NCBI GenBank assembly: GCA_019635965.1
Contig: JAHBYK010000016.1
Coordinates: 1 to 40,542 of the forward strand
DNA from: Parvibaculum sp.
Lineage (GTDB): Bacteria; Pseudomonadota; Alphaproteobacteria; Parvibaculales; Parvibaculaceae
DNA length: 40,542 bases
Direction: 5' to 3'
Positions 20,805-29,531 of this stretch are shown in pieces. The notes beneath the pieces are model-generated. The model saw only the letters and a program-made list of their open reading frames with translations, was not told the origin of the DNA and searched no databases. The translations under genes were made by a program, and so were the position numbers. Numbering within the stretch: the stretch's first letter is position 1; every line of letters begins with the position of its first letter.

Positions 20805-21902
20805 TCAACTGTCGGTATCGCGCGGCGGAATGATGTTGCCGGGCGATGAGCCAAGATAGAGCTGGCTCTTCCGGTATTGCGAAATAACGAACCGGGTGAT
20901 GACGCCAAGTGCGGCGGCTACCGGCAAGGCGAGCAGCGCTCCGACAAAGCCGAAGAGTGCCGCGAAGGCAAAGATGGCGAACATGACCCAGACAGGATGC
21001 AGCTTCACCCTGTCGCCCACCAGCTTCGGCGACAGGAAATTGCCCTCGATGAACTGACCGAACGCAAATACGGCAACCACAAGTCCGATCGACACATAGT
21101 CAGGGGTGAACTGGAAGAGGGCCAGAGCCACGCCGATGACGAAGCCGACAATCGTGCCGAGATAGGGAATGAAGCTGATGATACCAGCGATGATGCCGAC
21201 GATGAGACCGAAGCGCAGCCCGACAAGCGTTAAACCCACCGCATAGATGAGGCCGAGCACTACGCAAACGATTACCTGCCCGCGAATGAAGCCCGCGAGC
21301 ACCTCGTTGATCTCTCGGGCGAGCATACGGATCGTCTCCTGATGATCGCGCGGAAGAAGCCCGTCGATCTTTTCGATCATGCGATCCCAATCGAGCAGCA
21401 GATAGAAGGCAACGACCGGCGTCACCACCACGAGAGAAATCAGGGCGACGATCTGCATGCCCTGCGAACTCAGCGATGACATGAACTTCATCAGCCAGTC
21501 GAGCGAGCCGCCGAGGCTTTCCGAGATTGCCTTCTCGACATCGGCGCCATGCACACCGAGGAAACGGCCAAGGCGGCCGTCACCTATCGAAATGAGCCAA
21601 TCCTGACCGCGCTGCATCAAACGGGGCGTGATCTCGATCAGCGCAATGAGCTGATTATAGAGAACCGGCACAAGCACGATCATCAGAACGACCGCGAGCA
21701 GGAGGAAGAAGATCGTGATGACAGCAGTCGCGGCGAGGCGTGACAGGCCATATTTCTCCAGGCGGTCGGCAAGCGGGTCGAGAAAATAGGCGATCGCCAT
21801 CCCAGCCACGAAAGGCAGGAGGATACCCTTCAGCGCCCATGTCAGCGCAATGAATACCGCTATGACCGAAGCCCATATCAGCGCCTGCCGCTGGATGCTC
21901 AT
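20805..21902 (-). CDS. AI-2E family transporter (PerM/YdgG-like permease)
   Basis: This 365-residue membrane protein has the family architecture: a hydrophobic N-terminal hairpin (VIAVFIALTWALKGILLPFVAGMAIAYFLDP), a central amphipathic region with LVPVLYNQL, and a cluster of helices with the family motif region GQVIVCVVLGLIYAVGLTLVG and GIISFIPYLGTIVGFVIG. It ends with LPVAAALGVI. About eight membrane segments are expected. Members export various small molecules or ions; despite the name, autoinducer-2 transport is shown for few of them. It is between the DUF2066 gene (18 nt upstream) and hdaA (3 nt downstream) in one operon, a conserved alphaproteobacterial neighbourhood. Confidence 0.9.
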   Translation of the reverse strand: MSIQRQALIWASVIAVFIALTWALKGILLPFVAGMAIAYFLDPLADRLEKYGLSRLAATAVITIFFLLLAVVLMIVLVPVLYNQLIALIEITPRLMQRGQDWLISIGDGRLGRFLGVHGADVEKAISESLGGSLDWLMKFMSSLSSQGMQIVALISLVVVTPVVAFYLLLDWDRMIEKIDGLLPRDHQETIRMLAREINEVLAGFIRGQVIVCVVLGLIYAVGLTLVGLRFGLIVGIIAGIISFIPYLGTIVGFVIGVALALFQFTPDYVSIGLVVAVFAFGQFIEGNFLSPKLVGDRVKLHPVWVMFAIFAFAALFGFVGALLALPVAAALGVITRFVISQYRKSQLYLGSSPGNIIPPRDTDS

Positions 21903-21920
21903 GCGCCGCCCTTCCGATGC

Positions 21921-23048
21921 CTATCGCCGGACCGCAAGCCGCCATCGCGGCGCGGACGACACCGGCGTGAAGGGTTCGGCGGCGGCATCCATACCGGCGG
22001 CTTCGGCCTTCGACAGGTCAACACTCTGCTGCGCGAGCGAGAGCGCCAGCATTTCCGTGGTGCCTTTGTGCGAAATCCGGATCTCCGCTCCGCGCGAGGA
22101 AATGCCCGCGACTTCCATGCCTTGCACCAACGGCGTTGAGGTGAGGCCCTTGCGGATGCTTTCCCATTCCGTGAGGTTCGCAAAATCGGCCTGAACGACA
22201 ATCGTCGAAATGCGGCCATCGCGAACGATGATCTGGCGCTTCCACTGTGTGGAAAGAGAGCTGAGCATGTCGGCAGCGGCGGCCTTCATCACCTCTCCCA
22301 TCTCCCGGCCCTGCCGTTCATAGCTGCCGGTGAGAGGTTCGGTCGCACCGACGCCGCCTCGGCGCGTCAGCATGACGCGCAAGCCCGTTTCGCTGGGCGC
22401 CGCTTCGGCAATGACAATTTCGCTTGCGCCGTAATTCGCGGCCAGGCCTGTCAATGCGGCGAGTGACTCTTCGCCAGACGCAAGAGCCGTCGCAGCCGGT
22501 ACGGCATTGATTTCCATCAGCTCTCCGATCGGCAGAATGAGCGGCGTCATCTCGTTGCCGGGCTCAAGCGCGGCCCAGGCGCCCCGCCAGGGATTGTCGT
22601 CTTCCCAGAGGATCACTTGCCCGTCGCGGTGCAGGACCGGCAGCAGCAACGCAGGCCGGGCCTGTGTCTCGGCAAAGGCAATGTTCTTGCCGCGCAGGAG
22701 ACGGCGGACAGCTTCCGGCTGGAAGCTCACGATCATCTCGGCGATGTAGCGGGTCGAGCTTGTACGCTCATTGGCGACCTGAAAGCCGCGGACGGCGTTC
22801 TGGGCTGTCGCTTCATCAACGTCCGGCAGCGACGGCCAGTCCTCCGGCAGGGTCAGCTTCCGCATCATGGCGGTGAGAGCAAGGCGCTGGCCTTCTGCCT
22901 GCGCCGCCGCGCGGGCAGCGGTCGCGCTTTCGGCCGTCTTGTCCACATGGATGCCACGGACCGTGAAAATATCGGCAGCCCCCGCCGGAACCGCGAAACC
23001 CGTGGCAAGCAGGAGCGCCGCACACCAAAGCCTGAATGCAGAAATCAT
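21921..23048 (-). CDS. DUF2066 domain-containing secreted protein
   Basis: This 375-residue protein has a signal peptide (MISAFRLWCAALLLATGFAVPAGA, cleavage before ADIFTVRGI). The rest matches the DUF2066 pattern: FTVRGIHVDKTAESATAARAAAQAEGQRLAL, MMRKLTLPEDWPSLPDV, FQVANERTSSTRYIAEM, then LPVLHRDGQVILWEDDNPWRGAW. The function is unknown; the family is periplasmic and co-occurs with perM/hdaA in alphaproteobacteria. I start at the ATG at 23048, which opens the signal peptide; the much longer frame (to 24011) runs antisense to purM and is spurious there. Divergent from purM across 192 nt. Confidence 0.85.
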   Translation of the reverse strand: MISAFRLWCAALLLATGFAVPAGAADIFTVRGIHVDKTAESATAARAAAQAEGQRLALTAMMRKLTLPEDWPSLPDVDEATAQNAVRGFQVANERTSSTRYIAEMIVSFQPEAVRRLLRGKNIAFAETQARPALLLPVLHRDGQVILWEDDNPWRGAWAALEPGNEMTPLILPIGELMEINAVPAATALASGEESLAALTGLAANYGASEIVIAEAAPSETGLRVMLTRRGGVGATEPLTGSYERQGREMGEVMKAAAADMLSSLSTQWKRQIIVRDGRISTIVVQADFANLTEWESIRKGLTSTPLVQGMEVAGISSRGAEIRISHKGTTEMLALSLAQQSVDLSKAEAAGMDAAAEPFTPVSSAPRWRLAVRR

Positions 23049-23240
23049 GGATAGAGCCTTGATCCGTCGAGATATTCGGAGATTCAACAAGCCGTGTCGC
23101 GGCACAGTACAACAACCGCAGGCCGCGGCGAAGGCGGCTTGCCGGGCTTTTTCGTCTTTCTCTTGCGCATGGGGGCGATTTCGGGTGATTTGAGCGCTTC
23201 CAAGACCCCCGAGTCCAAAAAGCGCCCCCTGAGAGACCCA

Positions 23241-24572
23241 ATGGCCCCCACTCCCCCGAAGGACCGTCCGAACCGCTACACCTATGCGGCGGCAGGCGTC
23301 GACATCGATGCCGGTAACGAGCTTGTGCGCGCCATCGGGCCACTCGCCGCTTCGACCAGACGGCCGGGCTCGGACGCGGTGCTGGGCGGCTTTGGCGGGC
23401 TGTTCGACCTCGCTGCCTGCGGCTTCAAGGACCCGGTGCTGGTGGCGGCCAATGACGGCGTGGGCACCAAGCTCAAGGTCGCCATCGAGGCTGATATTCA
23501 CGACACGGTGGGCATCGACCTCGTGGCCATGTCGGTCAATGACCTCGTGGTACAGGGCGCTGAGCCCCTTTTCTTTCTCGACTATTACGCGACCGGCAAG
23601 CTGCATGTGGATGTGGCGCGCGACGTGGTGGCGGGCATCGCCGAGGGCTGCCGGCAGGCGGGCTGTGCGCTGATCGGCGGCGAGACGGCTGAAATGCCCG
23701 GCATGTATGCCAAAGGCGACTACGACCTTGCGGGCTTTGCCGTGGGTGCCGTCGAGCGCGACCAGATCCTGCCGCGGAGCGACGTGCGGCCCGGCGACGT
23801 GCTGCTCGGCCTTTCCTCTTCCGGGTTCCATTCCAATGGCTATTCGCTGGTGCGGCGGATCGTGGAAGATGAGCGGCTTTCCTATTCCGCTCCTTTCCCG
23901 CATGGCAATGGAGCCAGCATCGGCGAGGTGCTGCTCACGCCGACGCGCATCTATGTGAAGGCAATGCTGCGCGCGATCCGAGAGACGGGCGCCGTGAAGG
24001 CGATGGCGCACATCACGGGCGGCGGCTTCGTGGAGAATATTCCGCGCGTACTGCCCGAGGGCATCAATGTGGAGATCGACGGCGCGTCCTGGGCGATGCC
24101 GCCCGTCTTCCGTTGGCTGATGGCGCTGGGCGGTATCGAGGATGCGGAAATGGGCCGGACCTTCAATTGCGGTATCGGCATGGTCGTCGTCGTCGCCGAA
24201 AGCGAAGCCGACAAGGTTGCCGCCGTGCTTGCCGATGCGGGCGAGACGGTGCAGCGCATCGAGCCGCCTGACGGAAGCGGCGGCGGGCGCATCCTTGCGT
24301 CAGCACGTCAAAAGGCGCATTGGGCAGCAAGGCGTGAGATCCGACAATTTCATTTTCGGGCCGCGGCTCTGACTTTGCATCAAGGCGCTGATCGAGGCCA
24401 CCGCCGGAGAGCCGGATTTCAGGGCAATCGCTCTCGTCATTTCCAACCAACCGGGCGCGGCCGAGCACCATTGCAGAGCAGCGGGCATTCCACATTTGCT
24501 GGTGATCGACCACAAAAGGGCGCGAGCCCTGAACATTCGACGCGGGCTTACTCGACAGCACGCCTGACTTGA
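23241..24572 (+). CDS. purM: Phosphoribosylformylglycinamidine cyclo-ligase with run-on C-terminus
   Basis: PurM (AIR synthetase) closes the imidazole ring at the fifth step of purine synthesis. Residues 1 to about 340 are a normal Pur[18 protein letters not shown], the glycine-rich [57 protein letters not shown] and [16 protein letters not shown]. The end is abnormal. After [17 protein letters not shown], where homologues stop within a few residues, the frame continues about 94 codons into the decayed purN region. The extension is Arg/His/Gln-rich and unlike any domain. The catalytic part looks intact, but the last native residues appear altered, so activity is uncertain. I chose the ATG at 23241; an ATG at 23169 would add 24 residues not seen in the family. 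Confidence 0.85.
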   Translation: MAPTPPKDRPNRYTYAAAGVDIDAGNELVRAIGPLAASTRRPGSDAVLGGFGGLFDLAACGFKDPVLVAANDGVGTKLKVAIEADIHDTVGIDLVAMSVNDLVVQGAEPLFFLDYYATGKLHVDVARDVVAGIAEGCRQAGCALIGGETAEMPGMYAKGDYDLAGFAVGAVERDQILPRSDVRPGDVLLGLSSSGFHSNGYSLVRRIVEDERLSYSAPFPHGNGASIGEVLLTPTRIYVKAMLRAIRETGAVKAMAHITGGGFVENIPRVLPEGINVEIDGASWAMPPVFRWLMALGGIEDAEMGRTFNCGIGMVVVVAESEADKVAAVLADAGETVQRIEPPDGSGGGRILASARQKAHWAARREIRQFHFRAAALTLHQGADRGHRRRAGFQGNRSRHFQPTGRGRAPLQSSGHSTFAGDRPQKGASPEHSTRAYSTARLT

Positions 24573-24955
24573 GCGGGTGTCCGCGAACTGCTGCACAATG
24601 CCTGGGCTTCATGCGGATTCTCAAACAGCTCGGCGGAAGTGGCGCGACCGCCGGCTCAATATCCACCCTTCTGCTGCCGCCTTCAGGGGCTGCATGTGCA
24701 TCGGCATCGATGCAGGCGTGAAAGATCACCAGCTGCACAGGTGGAAACTCGTGGAAACCGGAAATGGTTAAAAGAGCAATCGTGGCGCAAGCGGCGGTGC
24801 CCGTGCTGCCCGGCGAGGCCGAGCACAAGCTCTATCCGCTGGCGCTCAGGCTCGTCGTCAACGGCCAGGCGCGCGTCGTGGGCGAGCATGTGGTGTTTAG
24901 CGATGCCGATGGCGCGGAAGTGCCGGCGCCGTTGTTTGTGCCTAGACAAAGCTAA
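24310..24955 (+). pseudogene. purN: Decayed phosphoribosylglycinamide formyltransferase (purN relic)
   Basis: Collinear pieces of PurN appear in order but in all three frames. SGRGSD (24356-24373, the folate/GAR-binding SGRGSN loop altered) is followed by [13 protein letters not shown]... [11 protein letters not shown] and [13 protein letters not shown] (24382 to about 24530), which is preceded by an in-frame stop. Next is CLGFMRIL (24599-24622), then WRDRRLNIHPS... DAGVK (24640 to about 24725). The last piece is IVAQAAVPVLPGEAEHKLYPLALRL... (24764-24955). The conserved HPSLLPAF loop is damaged to HPSAAAF. At least four frame changes and several stops separate the pieces. The last 60 codons are well preserved while the middle is heavily altered. 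purMN is the normal pair, so this is the native purN remnant. GAR formylation must be done by another gene (purT or a second purN) if purines are made. Confidence 0.85.
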
Positions 24956-25004
24956 AGGATGCGCTGCTGTTCAATATGTTCGCCAAGATGAAATCTAGAA
25001 ATTT

Positions 25005-25496
25005 CTAAGATCCTCTAGACAGAGCCGTGTATTCTTCAATCAGCGCAACTTGTTGCGGGTTCAATGTCGGCGAAAGTCTAATTATTCCTCTCGCTAGCCT
25101 TCTCAGGCGATCCATTTCAAAATGGTCCTCCGCCAAACTCGACAGAATGTCCATAGACTCGCGGACGGTCTCTGTCATTGCTCCACACTCGATGAGCGAT
25201 TTCTCAATTCGCGAGGCCATGCGTTTAGTTGTAATGCGACTGAGCCAGCCAAGGCGCTTGTAATTTTTGACTACTCCCCACAGCGCCAAGAAACGCGCTG
25301 CATGGGAGAACATTTGCTCTTTGTCTCCGAGAACATCCTCCTCATCCCGCAATAGAGCTGTTCCCGCCTCCCAAAAATCACGAAACTTTATGGCGTCATA
25401 CATTATGATTGCTTGAAGCTCGTCATCGGAAATTTCGTGAAGCATAGGATGGACCCTATCAACAAAAGTACGTGCTGCTGACACGTTAGCTAACAA
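25005..25496 (-). CDS. Orphan hypothetical protein in an A+T-richer insert, possibly 5'-truncated
   Basis: I do not recognise this 163-residue protein. It is probably all-helical, with acidic N-terminal stretches (HEISDDELQAI, LLRDEEDVLGDKEQ), an aromatic/basic middle (RFLALWGVVKNYKRLGWLSRITTKR) and a helical C-terminal half (DILSSLAEDHFEMDRLRRLARGIIR, then LNPQQVALIEEYTAL). It has no signal peptide or membrane segment. Base composition (about 24960-25560) is visibly richer in A+T than both flanks and codon use differs, suggesting transfer. The only standard start is a TTG at 25496 with no ribosome site. The frame stays open upstream past 25600 with protein-like residues (INTDFRFWTFPDIFD) but without ATG, GTG or TTG, so the gene may have lost its 5' end. 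It lies between the purN relic and ndk. Confidence 0.5.
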   Translation of the reverse strand: MLANVSAARTFVDRVHPMLHEISDDELQAIIMYDAIKFRDFWEAGTALLRDEEDVLGDKEQMFSHAARFLALWGVVKNYKRLGWLSRITTKRMASRIEKSLIECGAMTETVRESMDILSSLAEDHFEMDRLRRLARGIIRLSPTLNPQQVALIEEYTALSRGS

Positions 25497-25570
25497 ACTT
25501 GCGTCGCGATCAAATATGTCTGGGAACGTCCAAAATCGGAAGTCAGTATTTATAGGGAATTCGAACGAGA

Positions 25571-25598
25571 AAAGCCCCGCCGTTTCCAGCGGGGCTTT
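25571..25598 (-). terminator. Rho-independent terminator of ndk
   Basis: On the minus strand AAAGCCCCGC and GCGGGGCTTT form a 10-bp stem with an 8-nt loop, and the T-tract runs TTTT including the stem end. It begins 22 nt after the ndk stop codon. The A-tract on the other side makes it potentially bidirectional. Confidence 0.85.
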
Positions 25599-25620
25599 GC
25601 GAATTCTGCAGCCAGTGAAA

Positions 25621-26043
25621 TCAGCCGACTATTTCTTCGTCCTTGAAGAAATACCTGATCTCTTCGGCGGCGGTTTCCGGGGCGTCGGAGCCGTGGACCG
25701 AGTTCGCTTCGATCGATTCAGCGAAGTCCTTGCGGATCGTGCCGGCATCGGCATTGGCCGGGTTCGTCGCGCCCATGACTTCGCGGTATTTCGCGATGGC
25801 GTTCTCGCCTTCGAGGACCTGGACCACGACCGGGCCCGAAATCATGAAGGAGACGAGATCGTTGAAGAAGGGGCGTTCCTTGTGAACCGCGTAGAAGCCT
25901 TCGGCCTGCGCCTTCGACATGTGGATGCGCTTCGAGGCGATGACCCGGAGGCCCGCGCTTTCGATGCGGTCGATGATCTTGCCGGTGATGTTCCGCCGGG
26001 TCGCGTCCGGCTTGATGATCGAGAAGGTCCGTTCGAGGGCCAT
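25621..26043 (-). CDS. ndk: Nucleoside diphosphate kinase
   Basis: Ndk moves the terminal phosphate from ATP to NDPs and dNDPs through a phospho-histidine, completing the dNTP supply begun by ribonucleotide reductase. The 140-residue protein begins [17 protein letters not shown]. It has [41 protein letters not shown] and [17 protein letters not shown], with the active-site His117 in NSVHGSD. All catalytic residues are present. I start at the ATG at 26043; the longer frame to 26142 has no conserved residues. Divergent from the ABC-F gene, with its own promoter (26086-26114) and terminator (25571-25598). Confidence 0.97.
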   Translation of the reverse strand: MALERTFSIIKPDATRRNITGKIIDRIESAGLRVIASKRIHMSKAQAEGFYAVHKERPFFNDLVSFMISGPVVVQVLEGENAIAKYREVMGATNPANADAGTIRKDFAESIEANSVHGSDAPETAAEEIRYFFKDEEIVG

Positions 26044-26085
26044 GCTCAGCTTTCCCAAATTGTGCAGGTGGAAGATTTGGCGCGG

Positions 26086-26114
26086 GTTATAGCGGGGCTT
26101 GGTGACGCGGGCAA
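26086..26114 (-). promoter_or_regulatory. Candidate promoter of ndk
   Basis: On the minus strand TTGCCC (26114-26109), a 17-bp spacer and TATAAC (26091-26086) lie about 43 nt upstream of the ndk start. The hexamers and the spacing both fit a housekeeping promoter. Confidence 0.5.
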
Positions 26115-26140
26115 CCGCGAGTGCTAAAAGCCCGCTCACC

Positions 26141-28048
26141 ATGCTTCATATCAACGATCTCACCTTCCGGATGGAGGGGCGTCTCCTCCTCGACCGGGTC
26201 ACGGCGGCCATTCCGCCGGGGCAGCGGACGGGCTTTGTCGGCCGCAACGGCACCGGCAAATCCACCCTTCTGAAGCTTATAACCGGGGAATACGGTCCGG
26301 AAAGCGGCGGCATTTCCTATCCGAAGAACTGGCGGATCGGCATGGTCCGGCAGGAAGTGCTGGCGGGGCCTACCTCCCTGCTCGACACGGTACTCGCCGC
26401 CGACAAGGAGCGGGCCTCGCTTCTGGAGGAGGCCGAGACCGCGACGGACCCGAACCGGATTGCCGAAATCCATACCAGGCTGGCCGATATGGGCGCACAC
26501 GCGGCACCTGCCCGGGCCGCGACCATCCTTTCCGGTCTCGGCTTTGACGAGGCAGCGCAGGTACGGCCCTGCTCGGATTTTTCGGGTGGCTGGCGGATGC
26601 GCGTGGCGCTGGCAGGGGTGCTCTTCTCCGAGCCGGACCTGTTGCTGCTCGACGAACCGACCAACTATCTCGATCTCGAAGGTACGATCTGGCTCGAGGA
26701 CTATCTGAGGAACTATCCCTATACCGTTCTCATTGTCAGCCACGACAAGGACCTGCTGAACAACGTCGCACAGAACATCCTGCATCTCGAGAACCAGAAA
26801 CTGACCTTCTACACGGGCAACTACGACCGCTTCGACAAGACCCGGCGTGAGAAACTGATGCTTCAGCTTTCGATGAAGAAGAAGCAGGAGGATGCGCGCC
26901 GCCACATGGAAAGCTTCATTGAGCGATTCAAGGCCAAGGCTTCCAAGGCACGGCAGGCGCAGAGCCGCATGAAGGCGCTCGCCAGGATGGAGCCCATCGC
27001 AGATGTGCTGCAGGAGCGCGTTCTGCCTTTCCATTTCCCGGCACCGGAAAAGCCGCTGGCCTCGCCGATCATCCGGCTCGAACATGCAAGTGTCGGCTAC
27101 GAGCCGGACAAGCCTGTGCTTTCCAATCTGGATCTCCGCATCGACCAGGATGACCGGATCGCGCTGCTCGGCGCGAATGGCAATGGCAAGTCAACTTTCG
27201 CAAAACTCCTATGCGACAGGCTGCGCGTGACGGCGGGACACAAATATGCGTCGAAGAAGCTCCGCATCGCCTATTTCGCGCAACACCAGCTCGATGAACT
27301 CAATATGGGTGAGACGCCTTATGAGCATTTCCGCGAGTTGATGCCGGACGCGACGATCGCGCAGGTTCGCGCCCGCGCGGGCTTCTACGGTTTCGGCGCG
27401 GACAAGGCCGACACGAAAGTCGAGAAACTGTCCGGCGGCGAGAAGGCACGCCTGCTCTTTGCCATTGCGACCTTCAACAAGCCGCACATGATCATTCTCG
27501 ACGAGCCGACGAACCATCTCGACGTCGACAGCCGCGAGGCTCTCGTCATGGCGATCAATGAATATGACGGCGCCTTCATCCTCATTTCACATGACCGGCA
27601 TCTGGTGGAGACATGCGCCGACCGGCTCTGGCTCGTGGCGGACGGTACGGTGGCGCCTTATGAAGGCGATCTCAACGATTACCGCAAATGGCTGCTCGAC
27701 CCGGCGCGGCGCGCGAAACCGCTCGTCGCGGAGGACGAAGAAGAGATCCCGGCCGAGACGCCGCGTGTGCAGGTGGACAAGCGAGAGGCACGTCGCCTTG
27801 CCGCGCAGAAGCGCGAGCAGATTGCTCCCCTGAAGAAGAAGGCGCAGGAGGCGGAAAAGGAAATCGCTCGCCTGCAAAAGCATATCGAAACGCTGGACGC
27901 CAAACTCGCCGATCCGAAAGTCGCGGGCGACCCCGCAGCAATGGCCGCGACCGCGAAGGAACGCGCCGACACGCTGAAGGCGCTTGCCACGGCCGAAGAC
28001 CTATGGCTCGAAGCAAGCGCCGCCTACGAAGCCGCAGCGGCGGATTAA
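26141..28048 (+). CDS. ABC-F family ATPase (YheS-like)
   Basis: ABC-F proteins have two ATPase domains and no membrane part and act on ribosomes, often relieving stalled translation. In this 635-residue protein the first domain has Walker [10 protein letters not shown] (34-42), signature [12 protein letters not shown] and Walker [13 protein letters not shown]. The inter-domain linker is long and basic ([24 protein letters not shown]), as in the YheS subgroup. The second domain has [21 protein letters not shown] and [14 protein letters not shown]-terminal coiled coil (about 545-635, rich in Lys/Glu/Ala) follows. I use the ATG at 26141, which begins the first domain directly. Its last 4 nt overlap the convergent metallo-hydrolase gene. 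The subgroup assignment is from the linker and is less certain than the family. Confidence 0.92.
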   Translation: MLHINDLTFRMEGRLLLDRVTAAIPPGQRTGFVGRNGTGKSTLLKLITGEYGPESGGISYPKNWRIGMVRQEVLAGPTSLLDTVLAADKERASLLEEAETATDPNRIAEIHTRLADMGAHAAPARAATILSGLGFDEAAQVRPCSDFSGGWRMRVALAGVLFSEPDLLLLDEPTNYLDLEGTIWLEDYLRNYPYTVLIVSHDKDLLNNVAQNILHLENQKLTFYTGNYDRFDKTRREKLMLQLSMKKKQEDARRHMESFIERFKAKASKARQAQSRMKALARMEPIADVLQERVLPFHFPAPEKPLASPIIRLEHASVGYEPDKPVLSNLDLRIDQDDRIALLGANGNGKSTFAKLLCDRLRVTAGHKYASKKLRIAYFAQHQLDELNMGETPYEHFRELMPDATIAQVRARAGFYGFGADKADTKVEKLSGGEKARLLFAIATFNKPHMIILDEPTNHLDVDSREALVMAINEYDGAFILISHDRHLVETCADRLWLVADGTVAPYEGDLNDYRKWLLDPARRAKPLVAEDEEEIPAETPRVQVDKREARRLAAQKREQIAPLKKKAQEAEKEIARLQKHIETLDAKLADPKVAGDPAAMAATAKERADTLKALATAEDLWLEASAAYEAAAAD

Positions 28049-28974
28049 TCCGCCGCGAGCGTGAAGCCTTCGGTCAGCTTTCCTTCTTCGACCAGCTGAC
28101 CGACGATTTCGCCGTCATGTCCGGGGACAATGGCAATTTCGGGCTCGGCCGCCGCCAGCGCATGTAGTGCGGCAAGCTGGCCGAACACGGCATTGCGGTC
28201 TTCCTTCAATAGGAACTGCGTCACGAGGCGGGCGCGCTGACGCTGCGCCTGGATATTCCGGTACTGCCAGGCAACATCGCCGATGAACAGGAATTCGGAA
28301 TAATCCTGAAGCTGGACATAAACCATCTGGCTGCCCGGCGAGTGGCCCGGCGCCTTGATGAGCGCCACGCCCGGTGCAATCACGGTTACACGATCATAGG
28401 AAAGCGGCTGATAGCCATCGAGGATGCCATCGGCGAATCGGGCCGGCTCGCTGCGCTCGGGATGGGCAAGCTGCTCAACCGTCAAGCGCGTGTTCGGCAG
28501 GATGGCGGGCAATTCGGGATGCACGGTCAGCCCGCCGATATGATCCATATGCTCATGCGTGACCATGACAAGGGCCGCCTGGCTCATGGCGGCGTTCATG
28601 CGCGCATAGGCCTCTTCGCTGAAAGACACAAGATTGTCACCGCCAAGCGCCTTGTCGAGGGCCGTGTCGATGATGATCGCGCTGTCCGGATAGACGAGCC
28701 GATAGGAAAACACCGGCATTTCCCGGCTCGACCAGCCATCCCCAGCCACGATGGCGGTGGCCGGAAAGCTGAAGGACGCAATGTGCTCGACTTCGATACG
28801 CTGCGGCTTGTCGCCCGGCACTGCGGCCACTGCACGCCGGACCTCACCGATATCGAAGACATATTCGACATCGGACGGCATCGTGCTTTCGACCACGAAC
28901 CAGTAATAGGCCGCACCGCCTGCTACCAGCAGAACTCCGGCGACGCCAAGCACCGCCCTCAACCATTTCGGCAT
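28045..28974 (-). CDS. Membrane-anchored metallo-beta-lactamase-fold hydrolase
   Basis: This 309-residue protein has one N-terminal membrane anchor (about residues 5-27, WLRAVLGVAGVLLVAGGAAYYWFVV) and a periplasmic metallo-beta-lactamase fold domain. Metal ligands are visible in THEHMDHIGG (139-148), then GHSPGSQMVY, FIGDVAW and a late VPGHDGEI. The arrangement resembles N-acyl homoserine lactonase-like and other MBL-fold hydrolases; the substrate cannot be told. The ATG at 28974 has GGGGG about 8 nt upstream; the upstream frame to 29040 lacks support. It is downstream of holC on the same strand (97 nt) and overlaps the convergent ABC-F gene by 4 nt. Confidence 0.85.
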   Translation of the reverse strand: MPKWLRAVLGVAGVLLVAGGAAYYWFVVESTMPSDVEYVFDIGEVRRAVAAVPGDKPQRIEVEHIASFSFPATAIVAGDGWSSREMPVFSYRLVYPDSAIIIDTALDKALGGDNLVSFSEEAYARMNAAMSQAALVMVTHEHMDHIGGLTVHPELPAILPNTRLTVEQLAHPERSEPARFADGILDGYQPLSYDRVTVIAPGVALIKAPGHSPGSQMVYVQLQDYSEFLFIGDVAWQYRNIQAQRQRARLVTQFLLKEDRNAVFGQLAALHALAAAEPEIAIVPGHDGEIVGQLVEEGKLTEGFTLAAD

Positions 28975-29071
28975 GATGTACCCCCGTTTTGAACCCGACG
29001 CATCATGATCCAGCGGCGGCACGCGATCAATCCATCGCAAATGAATAGCCGTACGCCGAAATCCGTTTCAC

Positions 29072-29521
29072 TCAGGCTTTCTTTTCCCAGCGCCCTTGAT
29101 CGTTCTGCTGCCAATAGGTCGCGTCGTGGCCGCCCGCCTTGAGCCGTTTCCAGTGCTCGCGCGCGGCACCAAGGGCTGCCTCGTCGCGGCCATCAAACAT
29201 GAGGACGCAGCGATCATAAGGCGCAAGGTCGCCGGGTGCTGCCCCATCGACGAGAAAAAGGACATTTGCCGCATTCGGATTTTCGTCCTCGACCGTCAGG
29301 AATACGGGTTCCAGTTCGGGCGGCCCATCGCTCCGCGTGCCATGCGGCAAGAAGCTGTCATCGCTATAGGTCCAGAGAAGCGAATTGATCGCCTCCAGCC
29401 GCTCGGGGCCGCCGGCGCGCACAATCGCGCGCCAGCCGCGCTCCAGCGACTTCTCAAGAAGCTGCGGTAGCACCTTCTCGAGAGGCACATTTTGCAGGTG
29501 ATAGAAAAGAACTTCCGTCAC
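29072..29521 (-). CDS. holC: DNA polymerase III subunit chi
   Basis: The chi subunit links the clamp loader (via psi) to single-stranded DNA-binding protein. In alphaproteobacteria it is found without an obvious psi. The 149-residue protein begins VTEVLFYHLQNVPLEKVLPQLLEKSLERGWRAIV and has LLWTYSDDSFLPHG and VLFLVDGAAPGDLAPYDRCVLMFDG, with a terminal HWKRLKAGGHDATYWQQ; all are family hallmarks. The start is a GTG at 29521 with GAAGGT upstream; an ATG-initiated longer frame would overlap the end of pepA by about 110 nt and is not conserved. It begins 10 nt after the pepA stop. The pepA-holC pairing is widely conserved. Confidence 0.93.
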   Translation of the reverse strand: MTEVLFYHLQNVPLEKVLPQLLEKSLERGWRAIVRAGGPERLEAINSLLWTYSDDSFLPHGTRSDGPPELEPVFLTVEDENPNAANVLFLVDGAAPGDLAPYDRCVLMFDGRDEAALGAAREHWKRLKAGGHDATYWQQNDQGRWEKKA

Positions 29522-29531
29522 CCCCACACCT

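Noticed and set aside
23049..24011. Long upstream extension of the DUF2066 ORF antisense to purM
   Set aside because: The signal peptide at 23048 defines the true start; the extension is antisense to conserved purM codons.
24764..24955. Independent 63-residue gene with an ATG and well-preserved sequence
   Set aside because: It is the C-terminal end of PurN and has no start context of its own; a remnant, not a gene.
25009..25019. GATCCTCTAGA next to the orphan ORF, identical to part of a common cloning polylinker, with GAATTC sites nearby (25558, 25602)
   Set aside because: Eleven bases of restriction-site palindromes can occur by chance, the match stops there, no other vector sequence is visible, and the flanking ndk terminator is native. 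Worth only a vector screen.
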